Assembly (NCBI GenBank): GCA_009731375.1
Contig: BJOX01000157.1
Coordinates: forward strand, 648,178 to 712,177
Direction of reading: 5' to 3'
Length of the DNA stretch: 64,000 nt
Source: Paulinella micropora
Lineage: Eukaryota > Cercozoa > Imbricatea > Euglyphida
Positions within the stretch are counted from its first letter, which is position 1. The number at the start of each line of letters is the position of its first letter. The position numbers and the translations under genes were made by a program. This document shows, piece after piece, positions 9,117 to 17,187 of this stretch. The notes under the pieces were generated by a model. The model saw only the letters and a list, made by a program, of their open reading frames with translations, had not been told where the DNA came from and ran no database searches.

Positions 9117-10922
9117 ATGGTTGTAAAAAAACCGCGAAAACAACGACCGCCGAGGATATACAGAACCAAAGATGGCAGACCTTATATTAAAGTGAAAGGC
9201 AAACGAGCATATCTCAACTTTGGCGAGAAAACAAATGACCTTTCAACGCTTCAAATCGTTAAACTATTTCTGAAATATATGAACAAACCCCGAGGGAAAC
9301 GAAAGACAAAAGAGCGAATAGTCAAGTCCGAATTCAACCGCCTTGAACACGAGAACCGCAATCAGGTAAATAATCAACTAGATAAACTCAAACTGGAAAA
9401 GTATGAGCAAATACACGAGCTAGAAAAGAAAGACAAAGAAGCAAAAGAACAACAAAAGAAAATAGAAGAGCGAGAAGCCGAAACGAAAAGAAATGAACTC
9501 GCACTCATACAGACCGAAACAGCTCAAGCTCAAAGATTGGCTAATATTGACGGAGAAATGAAAAGACAAAATGCGATTAACGATGCTTTGGTTGAAAGAG
9601 CAAGAGTATTGAATGAAGCAAAAGGTGAATTAAAAAGAAGTGAAAGAAAACAAAGGGAAAGAAAAGGAAGACAGTATGTTTTGTCCGAAGAAGAAGCCAT
9701 AGCATTTGCTGAGGAAATTAAGAGAAGGGAAGATGAAGCAAAACAACGACAGGACGATTTAAGACAGCAAGCAATGGAAGCAGACCAGAAAGCGGAGGAA
9801 TCCGACAGAAAAGCATTTATAGCAAATCTAGAAAGAGCTCAAACTTTATTTGCTAGTGGCGGTAAGAAAAGGCAGATTAGTGTCAATAGTTTAGCAAAAA
9901 AATTAGGTTGGAAAACGAGGGGGAGCAAACACGGAAACAAAGATGCGGAAGGCAGAACGGCTAACAGTTATATCAAAGAAATCATAGCGCTTAGACAGGG
10001 CGAACTAAACATAACCGCTGGTATGACATTTACTGAATTGGAAAATGCTTTAATAGGTCTAACCGCACAGGGCGGAACTGGTGCTAAAAAATTGGAAGAC
10101 ATCATAAAAAAAATATTAACTAAGATGATGATAAAAAAGCATTTGAAACGAAGTGAGTGGAAGACCAAATCAAAGAAAAAAGAATTAGTAAATACCCTAA
10201 TAAACAAAATGTATGCCGACCCTAACACATATAAATCACTTTCAAATGAATTCCAGATACAACAATCAACTCCCGAACCACCGCCAACAGTAGAAACACC
10301 ACCACCAGCCACCGAACCACCAACAGAAGAGCAACCACCACAACAACCACCACCCACAGAAGATACACCAACAGAAGAGCAACAACCAGCAGAAGAGCAA
10401 CAAAAGCTACCCGTTAACTTAGCGGGGGAAGGTAGAGGACTAATGACTGATGAGATAGACAACATTATGAAAAAGCACGATTGGTATTTGGGGACTGTAG
10501 CCAGCGACGAAATAAATAATCTGAAACCAGAAAAAAGACAGAAGTATGGTTTTATAATGAACTTAGATAAGTCTAGCCAACCAGGCTCACATTGGATTGC
10601 TGTTTGGATTGACACCATTAAAGACGACTCTATTGAAATCTACGACCCGCTCGCACTGTATAAGCCGACTGAGCTATTTCTACACCAAATGAAACAGCTT
10701 ATTGAATAGAGTAAGCCGAACACATACCTGCTTATGAAGGTCAATCAGGTTAAAAACCAAAGTGATACGAGCACAACCTGCGGATGGCATAGTATACGTT
10801 TTCTTTTAGAGCGAGCAAAAGGGAACCGCTTTAAATTTGCCAGCGGCTGGACGGACTTAAAAGAAAAAGAAGCGGATGAGTTGAAAACACAGAACGGCTA
10901 CGGCTTTGACACTTTTATCTAA
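9117..10922 (+). pseudogene. Ulp1/adenain-like maturation cysteine protease, split by in-frame TAG
   Basis: The N-terminal ~430 residues comprise a basic start with RTKDGRPYIKVKGKRAYL, a long charged coiled coil (about 60-250) and a Pro/Glu/Thr-rich linker (about 378-435). The C-terminal domain carries the catalytic order of adenain/Ulp1-type proteases: His492 (GSHWIAVWID), Asp510 (IEIYDPL), then Gln548 and Cys555 (TTCGWHSI). A TAG at 10707-10709 (codon 531) lies between Asp and Cys in an otherwise continuous frame ending at 10922. As written, the first product lacks the nucleophile. Such proteases process capsid proteins in adenoviruses, Polintons and mavirus-like viruses. Position between ATPase and minor capsid genes supports this role. 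The stop could be a mutation or a base-call error. Confidence 0.82.
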
Positions 10923-10962
10923 GTAATTAAAACAAAAATATATTTTTCATTATATAGGTGCG

Positions 10963-11775
10963 ATGGAGTATAGGGGAGGTAGAAGCTCAAACATTTACTA
11001 TGTCAATAGCAAAAATAGGATAAACGGCACGGACAGCGACTTTACACACTCCATTGATATGAAATCGCTAGACAATCCAACACATTGTAAAATTTTACAT
11101 ATCTATGTGCCGAAATCGTATTATTCTGTCGCCAGTCCTTACAACACTTTTACTCTGAGCGAAGATGGATTTGAGGCTCTGATTACGATACCAGAGGGAA
11201 ATTACACGATGAATAACTTAAAGAATAAACTGGCCGAGGTGCTAACCGCAGACAGCCCCAATGACTACACATACGCAGTTACAAGCAACAATACAAACAC
11301 CGACCCAGAAGACGGCAAGTTATTATTTACCGTGGCGGGCAACCTAGGAATTCAACCGCGGTTTATATTTGACACCGAAACTCGTATTCACGAAGTAATG
11401 GGTTTTGACCGCGACTCAACATATTTCTTTGCTAATAATACCATTAGGTCCCCAAATGTCATAATCTTGACTGGCGAAAAAACATTATATTTACAAAGCG
11501 ACCTCGTTGGGGAAGGCGATAATCACGTGCTCCAAGAAATATACACGGCGAATGAAATCCCGTTTGGCTCTGTTATCTACGACGGCTCGGGCAGTGAATA
11601 CGGCAAACAGTTATCTACTCGTTCAAGCAATGTGTATCGGTTTTACTTGACCGACGAAAACGACCAACCAGTTAATCTCAACGGGTTAGGAATTGTTATG
11701 ACATTGTTGATTTACCGTGAGACGAATTATTTTAATTTATTTACATCATTTTTTAATTTGTTAAAAAGCCGATAA
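10963..11775 (+). CDS. Minor capsid protein (penton-like, single jelly-roll)
   Basis: This 270-residue intact protein opens with NIYYVNSKNRINGTDSDF, a pattern seen at the N-termini of penton-type minor capsid proteins of Polinton-like viruses. It also contains beta-strand-rich blocks and the motif HEVMGFDRDSTYFF. It lies immediately upstream of the major capsid gene, the usual order. In this virus group it would form the pentameric capsid vertices. The start is at the ATG in GGTGCGATGG, a context repeated at the protease start. No break is seen. Confidence 0.78.
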   Translation: MEYRGGRSSNIYYVNSKNRINGTDSDFTHSIDMKSLDNPTHCKILHIYVPKSYYSVASPYNTFTLSEDGFEALITIPEGNYTMNNLKNKLAEVLTADSPNDYTYAVTSNNTNTDPEDGKLLFTVAGNLGIQPRFIFDTETRIHEVMGFDRDSTYFFANNTIRSPNVIILTGEKTLYLQSDLVGEGDNHVLQEIYTANEIPFGSVIYDGSGSEYGKQLSTRSSNVYRFYLTDENDQPVNLNGLGIVMTLLIYRETNYFNLFTSFFNLLKSR

Positions 11776-11810
11776 TTAATTATTTTATTTTTTCTCATAT
11801 TAAAATATAG

Positions 11811-11837
11811 GAACCTTTTAAAAAAGCTTCACCAAAA
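11811..11837 (+). promoter_or_regulatory. 27-bp upstream element, copy 2 (before major capsid)
   Basis: It reads GAACCTTTTAAAAAAGCTTC followed by ACCAAAA, differing from the copy at 9079 at one position. It begins 47 bases before the major capsid ATG and follows a T-rich/TATA-like tract. A weaker relative (GAAGCTTACACAAAAC) occurs near 13462, upstream of the next structural gene. Confidence 0.6.
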
Positions 11838-11857
11838 ACTTCGGGCACTTACACGAA

Positions 11858-13384
11858 ATGCCTACACAACACGGAGGCGAACTAGATTTCAGCAAGACTG
11901 ACTACATCAGTGCTTCTTATCGCTTGAATAAGCTTACCCCTCGTGAGGGTTCTGTTACTGTCACTGTTTCTACCGCAGGAGGACAGGAAAGCAACTTTGA
12001 CCTTATCAGCCGTCCGTTTAACTTGGCTCGCTCTGTTTTGAGTTTTAATTATGCCCCAGATGCGAAGGCTGCGAACTACAATAAATGCTTTATGGACTGT
12101 CTGGCACCAATTAGACAGATTCAATTGATTACGAGAGGTGGTGTTTATCTGTGCGACATTAATGAAGTCGGAAATATCACAAAGATGATTTGGAAACCCG
12201 AAACCTCCATTGATGATTTACTAGCTTTGGAAAACCACGACAATGGAAGTGGTGCGGGCTGTATGCTTCAAAAGTGTAATGCTACAACTACATTTCAACC
12301 CGCCAGCGATGCTACAAGATTGGCCGCATTGGAAACAGCATTGGCCGCTTCGGCACTCGCAGGAACGACACAGGCAAACATTGAAGCTGGAATTAATACT
12401 GCGAAAGCTCAGGTTCAGGCCGCATTACAGGCTTGGATGGGACAACCTTCTACGAATGCCCGCCGACACGATGATGCTCTTATAGCAGCCGAGACTGATG
12501 CGAGTAAGTTCGTTAATGTTGCTTTTAATGAGGCTAAGTATTTTTCAGCTGGAACTATTGGCAATGCCAGCCCGAGTATCAATGTTAAGATTAATCTTGG
12601 AATGCTTTACACTACTATTTTTGCTCTGGATAAAACTATTATGTTTCCAGAAATTTTGACTATGCGGATTGTTTGGCAACAGACACCCAAAATCTTTTAC
12701 TACAACGATGACCCTCTTTCTACTGGTGGAGGCACGGTCGCGGCAGCTGATACAGATGTTAAGGTTACTAATCTCAACCTTTTCTTAGCTGTTGAAACCA
12801 ATCCTGATGTCGTTCAATCAATTCAACAGAAGATTATGAGCCCCGAAGGTATGAGCTTCAACATTGATTATTCTTATTTGTATAAAAACACTGTCGGTCT
12901 CGCTTCACAGTCTCAAAATGTTATACTTAGATTTGACAGAGGCCACGGACGACGAATTAAGAAGATTTATCATTCTGTATTCAACACAACCGAAAATAAG
13001 AACACTGCTTATGACAATAGCAACCTGCTCGGTTCTAAGGTCCAAACTTTTTATACTACACTAGACGGAGCACGACTTCAGGAATTCAATGTTGATTGTC
13101 AAACTGGAAAACTAGAAGACTATATGTATCTTAAACCAAAGTTGGAAGGCTCTTCTTTGATGAATAGCAATGTTTATCAATATAACTGGTTTTGGTGTGA
13201 TAGCTTTGACAATACTCGCCCGCTGTGGAGCAAGGACCAAAATGAAATCAGCGGATTAAGTCTAGACACCGAGCGACGATGGGAGTTTATTGCTACAACT
13301 GCTAATATTGCTGCCAATCATTACACATTTGTCGTAACTCAGCAAGAAGTAAATGTTAAGAATGGCACCATTACCAGAACCTAA
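11858..13384 (+). CDS. Major capsid protein (double jelly-roll type)
   Basis: This intact 508-residue protein follows the minor capsid gene. It has the size and beta-rich texture of Polinton-like/virophage hexon proteins, with an N-terminal QHGGELDFSKTDYISASYR and a shared core around FNYAPDAKAANYNKC and QIQLITRGGVYLC. An alanine-rich stretch at about 150-195 could be a surface loop or insertion. Codon use is cleaner than in neighbours, with more C/T-ending codons, as expected for a highly expressed structural gene. The role as principal capsid subunit is inferred from position, size and sequence texture rather than from a catalytic motif. Confidence 0.8.
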   Translation: MPTQHGGELDFSKTDYISASYRLNKLTPREGSVTVTVSTAGGQESNFDLISRPFNLARSVLSFNYAPDAKAANYNKCFMDCLAPIRQIQLITRGGVYLCDINEVGNITKMIWKPETSIDDLLALENHDNGSGAGCMLQKCNATTTFQPASDATRLAALETALAASALAGTTQANIEAGINTAKAQVQAALQAWMGQPSTNARRHDDALIAAETDASKFVNVAFNEAKYFSAGTIGNASPSINVKINLGMLYTTIFALDKTIMFPEILTMRIVWQQTPKIFYYNDDPLSTGGGTVAAADTDVKVTNLNLFLAVETNPDVVQSIQQKIMSPEGMSFNIDYSYLYKNTVGLASQSQNVILRFDRGHGRRIKKIYHSVFNTTENKNTAYDNSNLLGSKVQTFYTTLDGARLQEFNVDCQTGKLEDYMYLKPKLEGSSLMNSNVYQYNWFWCDSFDNTRPLWSKDQNEISGLSLDTERRWEFIATTANIAANHYTFVVTQQEVNVKNGTITRT

Positions 13385-13524
13385 GCAGGGGCAAGCCCCC
13401 GCACCCCCATCCGTTGAAGTAATATTTAAAATTTTAGATTTATTTTTTTCATATAATATACGAAGCTTACACAAAACATTTTTTTGAGATTGTAAGTGGT
13501 TTTTTGAAAAAAAAAGCACTTACT

Positions 13525-14784
13525 ATGACCACGCACCAACGAAATTTAATCGCACAAGATGATGGAGGGAATTTTGTTAATTTGAAATGTGGAACTTATG
13601 GAGAGTTAAAAACAAAATTAACAGATGACAACTTGACAGCATTCGGCGAAATATCCACAGCACAATACACACCGATTATTCAAGAGACATTTATGTATAA
13701 TGTAAATTCTGCTAAATGGGATAGTGCTGTTGTTAATTCTACTGTTGAAATGAAGAATTCAATGGCTAGCATATCAACAACTGCCGTGGCAGGGGCTAGC
13801 GGATATATACAATCAAAAAAAAGAATTAAATATCGTGCTGGGATGGGAGTGTGTGTAAGATTTACCGCTTTATGGGCTACAACAGAGGCAAACGGGGCAC
13901 AATATCTTTCGGCGGTGGGATTAGGTGATAGTGCTTTTACTGATGGTTTCTTCTTTGGTAGAGAAAATGGAGTAATGAGAATATATCACAACCGAGGAGG
14001 AGCGACTATTAATTCTTATGCTCAAACAACTTGGAATGTTGATAAGGCGGATGGCAAAACATACTTACCCGCAATTGATTTTACGAAGGGTAATGTATTT
14101 CAAATTAAGTTTCAGTATTTAGGGTTTGGTCAAGTATCTTTTTATATTGAAAATCCAAACACGGGAGATTTTCAAATGGTTCATGCTATTCGTTATGCTA
14201 ACACACAAACTTTAACTACACTTAATAATACTACTTTACCTTTTACCACTTATATAACGAATGTTGGTGGTGTTGTAGCCGTCCAAAATATTAAAGTCGC
14301 TAGTGTTGGATGCTTCATTGAAGGAACAGAAATTATAAGAGGTATTCCTTTTATTTATGAAAGAACCGCCAATGCGACCAATGCTGTTGCCCACGTTTTT
14401 ACAATGAGAAATAATGCGACTACGGGAGGTGGTGCTCTTACAAATTATAGTATAGTTTATCCGCGACGACTAACTATCTTAAATACGGACTCTAAGACTA
14501 GTTGTATTATTAAAGTAATAAAAAATGCTACTCTGACTGGTGCCGTCTGTGCTGAAAATAATGCTAATGCAAGTCTGGTTTCGTTTGATACTACCGCGAC
14601 TGTGGCTAATGGAAATACTATTGCGGTTATCTTTGTAAATTTGAGTAGTGCTGAGACAGTTAATCTAAATGATTATGATTTGGACGATATGCTACCAGGC
14701 GATAGATTAACTATAACATCGCAAGCGACATCTGCTCAAACTATAAGTATGCAGTATGCTCTTACTTGGTTAGAGGACCCATAG
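13525..14784 (+). CDS. Large virion-protein candidate (capsid-associated, beta-rich)
   Basis: This protein of about 419 residues starts at ATG 13525 (MTTHQRNLIAQDDGG); an in-frame upstream TTG at 13504 is less likely. Features are LTAFGEISTAQYTPIIQETF near the N-terminus, IKYRAGMGVCVRFTA, DGFFFGRENGVMRIYHNRGG in the middle and a C-terminal beta domain with GDRLTITSQAT. Proteins with the TAFGE...A..P..Q and RxGxGxxxRFTA pattern recur in phage-like and Polinton-like virus structural regions, probably as surface or attachment proteins. It follows the major capsid gene and carries its own T-rich/TATA leader. The frame is intact. Confidence 0.65.
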   Translation: MTTHQRNLIAQDDGGNFVNLKCGTYGELKTKLTDDNLTAFGEISTAQYTPIIQETFMYNVNSAKWDSAVVNSTVEMKNSMASISTTAVAGASGYIQSKKRIKYRAGMGVCVRFTALWATTEANGAQYLSAVGLGDSAFTDGFFFGRENGVMRIYHNRGGATINSYAQTTWNVDKADGKTYLPAIDFTKGNVFQIKFQYLGFGQVSFYIENPNTGDFQMVHAIRYANTQTLTTLNNTTLPFTTYITNVGGVVAVQNIKVASVGCFIEGTEIIRGIPFIYERTANATNAVAHVFTMRNNATTGGGALTNYSIVYPRRLTILNTDSKTSCIIKVIKNATLTGAVCAENNANASLVSFDTTATVANGNTIAVIFVNLSSAETVNLNDYDLDDMLPGDRLTITSQATSAQTISMQYALTWLEDP

Positions 14785-14824
14785 ATTATTTTTAGAAATA
14801 TTTATTTTTCCAATAATATAGACA

Positions 14825-15014
14825 ATGTCGTGTAAAGAGTGTGAAAAAAAAAGATACGCTTACTGCTACGGTTGATAACTACCAATTCTGCGATGAAACT
14901 TGTGCTATCGCATACTTTACAAAAAATGAAGATGATGCTAGACGGGAAAACTTAATTAAGTTCTTTACAAAGGCTAAGAAAGCCCGCGAGGAAAGCGAAA
15001 AAAAAGAAACATAA
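14825..15014 (+). pseudogene. Small FCS-type zinc-ribbon protein with homopolymer frameshift
   Basis: From ATG 14825 the frame reads MSCKECEKK and soon hits a stop. Moving by one base after the nine-A run at 14844-14852 gives a continuous frame with FCDETCAIAYF and a charged helical tail, ending at TAA 15012-15014. Together the pieces place CxxC before FCxxxC, a plausible zinc ribbon of about 62 residues and a candidate relative of the protein at 1937-2194. The single-base discrepancy sits in the A-run. The original product is probably a small regulatory or virion protein; its function is unknown. Confidence 0.55.
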
Positions 15015-15029
15015 AAAGGTTGAATAACA

Positions 15030-15307
15030 TTAAAGCAAATACTTTTTCAATTCATCTTTATTCTGGACCCACGGCTGACGAACTAGCCATTCAATATATG
15101 GCTTGTCAATCTTTGCGATGTCTTCTATTTTTTGCCTTTGTATTTCCCAAAATGAAATATGTCTTTTGGTTGAGTATTTCTCTTTTCTTCAATCGCTTTT
15201 ATTTCGTCGTGGATTACCTTTTGAACATCTTCCAACGAGAAGGATTTTTTTTCTCCTTCAATGGAAAGTTTTTTGAACTTCTCGCACAGTCTTGTTAGGG
15301 TGGTCAT
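15030..15307 (-). pseudogene. ExoX C-terminal-like small protein with homopolymer frameshift
   Basis: Reading on the minus strand from ATG 15307, a helical charged N-terminus leads to DIFHFGKYKGKK and then a stop. A one-base shift in the six-A run near 15138 opens a continuing frame with IEDIAKIDKPYIEWLV and ends at 15030. The FGKYKGK...I..DK.YIEWL pattern is that of the small domain found at the C-terminus of exodeoxyribonuclease X and in stand-alone phage and viral proteins. The biochemical role of the isolated domain is not settled; a nucleic-acid function is plausible. It is convergent with the zinc-ribbon gene. Confidence 0.6.
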
Positions 15308-15391
15308 AGTAGGGTGTATATAGTAGGGTAATATAAAAAAATAAAAAATAAATAATTAATATAGAATACGTTTTGCAAACGTAGCTTTGCA

Positions 15392-15541
15392 ATGTCCGAA
15401 TGGATAAAGTTCGTTAAGGCTTACTCTGCTAAGCATAACATAACCTATGGTGAAGCATTGAAAAAAGCTGGTAAAGAATACAGGAAACAGAGCTCAGCCA
15501 AAGGCGGAGCCGTCGCACGTGTGCGACTAAAAGGCGGTAGT
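15392..15541 (+). CDS. Short basic protein, C-terminus fused to microsatellite
   Basis: ATG 15392 opens a frame MSEWIKFVKAYSAKHNITYG followed by EALKKAGKEYRKQ and a basic GG-containing end (KGGAVARVRLKGGS). The helical N-terminus plus glycine-rich tail matches a class of short proteins common in large DNA and Polinton-like viruses (WxKFVKxYxxxHxxxYxEALKKAxxxY). The frame does not stop naturally but continues into the TACA microsatellite as a His-Thr-Tyr-Ile repeat until 15817. The native C-terminus was therefore probably overwritten at 15541. Confidence 0.55.
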
Positions 15542-15672
15542 ACACATACATACATACATACATACATACTAGACATACTAGACATACATACATACATACA
15601 TACATACACTTGTATGTGCATACATACATACATACATACATACGTACATACGTACATTCATACATACATTCA

Positions 15673-15708
<36 letters not shown>

Positions 15709-15936
15709 CATACATACATACATACATACATACATACATACATACATACATACACATACATACATACACATACATACATACATACATGTATACATATACA
15801 CATACATACATACATAGACATACATACATACACACTAGAAATACTAGACATAAATACATAAATACATACATACATACATATGTACATACATACATACATA
15901 CATATACATATACATATACATACATACATACATACA

Positions 15937-15967
<31 letters not shown>

Positions 15968-16154
15968 GTACATAAATAAATAAACACATACATACATACA
16001 TACATACATACATACATACATACATACATACATACATACATAGACACACACACACACACGGACACACACACACACACACATAGACAGACAGGCAGACAGA
16101 GAGACAGATAGACAGACACACACACACATACACACACACACACAAACACACACA

Positions 16155-16190
<36 letters not shown>

Positions 16191-16220
16191 ACACACACAC
16201 ACACACATAGACAGACAGGA
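15541..16220. repeat. Compound microsatellite inside the viral element
   Basis: (TACA)n dominates 15541-16043 with interruptions containing ACTAGACATAC and ACTAGAAATAC. (CA)n and a TAGACAGACAGGCAGACAG block follow to about 16218. Long open frames across it encode only His/Thr/Tyr/Ile or Cys/Met/Val/Tyr repeats and are not genes. The same order of motifs recurs at 22.6-24.9, 30.1-30.6, 36.3-39.9, 40.2-42.4 and 48.2-48.7 kb, so it looks like host sequence that entered the virus. Confidence 0.9.
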
Positions 16221-16233
16221 GAAGATGATTACA

Positions 16234-16277
16234 CTTTTCATAGGGTCATTTTTAGGAAAAATGCACTCTATGAAAAG
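16234..16277. other. 10-bp inverted repeat / hairpin
   Basis: CTTTTCATAG at 16234-16243 and CTATGAAAAG at 16268-16277 could pair around a 24-base loop, just after the microsatellite and before the HIRAN gene. It may be a remnant of a transcription terminator or a chance inverted repeat. Confidence 0.35.
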
Positions 16278-16435
16278 AGTCTTTCGGACCAAAATCTCCA
16301 AAAATCAGCAAACAAGAGGAAATCAAGACGAAATCAAAAAGGAAGCGAAATTTAAATATTAATCATTTAATTATTTATCATTTAATTAATTATCATCTAA
16401 AAAAATATAATAACAACTATATAGAACTAATAGAA

Positions 16436-16737
16436 ATGGTGTTCATCGGAACGAAAGTCGTCGGGGTGACATTTGAGGGAGACAAAATAATTTAATATAT
16501 CTCATTCGCAATCCAAGAACGAATGTTTATATAGTGAAAGAACCGAATAATCAATTTGACAAAAATGCTATTAAAGTTGAAACAAGTGATGGAAAACATT
16601 TGGGTTATGTGGCGAAAGAACTAGCAAAAGAAATAAACGAGAAACTACCAGAAAAACGAAAAGTTCATTATAAAGTATATGGTGGCGGTCTAGGTAAGAA
16701 TTACGGAATGGAGATAACAATTCAAGTAAAACAATAA
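16436..16737 (+). pseudogene. HIRAN-domain small protein with one frameshift
   Basis: ATG 16436 encodes MVFIGTKVVGVTFEGDKI and stops near 16494. In another frame the sequence continues LIRNPRTNVYIVKEPNNQFD, then KNAIKVETSDGKHLGYVAKE and a C-terminal KVHYKVYGGG...ITIQVKQ. The layout VGVTFEG ... VKEPNNxxDxNAIxV ... LGYVxxxxA is that of the HIRAN domain, found alone in phages and fused to SNF2-type helicases, where it binds DNA 3' ends. A one-base indel around 16484-16495 separates the halves. The gene is downstream of the microsatellite, before PolB, consistent with a replication or repair accessory role. Confidence 0.65.
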
Positions 16738-16792
16738 GAATTAATTTTTAGTTTATATAATTATGATTATTATTATATAACAATAGTTCATT

Positions 16793-17047
16793 ATGCCGTC
16801 ACAAAGCGGACCAGTCGGCTCTGTAAAGTTAGGGCGACCTGCTAAATATACATCCGATGAAGAAAAGAAAAAAGCTCATTACGAGGCTTCAATAAGATAT
16901 GTCTTAAAAAACCCAGAAATGTATAGAAAGGCTGGTGTTTCATATTATGAAAGGAATAAAGAAGCCATATCTGCGAAAAGGAAGGAGCGATATGCGATGA
17001 AAAAGAAACAAAAAATGGAAAGTGTTGTAGAAGTTGAAATACGGTAA
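16793..17047 (+). CDS. Small basic DNA-binding-like protein
   Basis: This 84-residue intact protein has GRPAKYTSDEEKKKAHYEAS followed by YYERNKEAISAKRKERYAMK. The GRPxKY...DEE start and repeated YxxNKExIxxKRKxRY pattern is typical of short basic helical proteins in algal viruses and virophages, thought to bind DNA. An AT-hook-like GRP is present. It lies between the HIRAN remnant and PolB on the same strand, with an AT-rich leader. Confidence 0.6.
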   Translation: MPSQSGPVGSVKLGRPAKYTSDEEKKKAHYEASIRYVLKNPEMYRKAGVSYYERNKEAISAKRKERYAMKKKQKMESVVEVEIR

Positions 17048-17187
17048 AACTAATTACCCTTACAATTAATTATTTTTTCCAATAATTTTTTTCATTAATA
17101 TAATTATCATCTAAACAAATAGCACAACTATAATATAAATCATTGGGATTAATTCCAAACCAAAAAATCTATTCCATAATATACACA

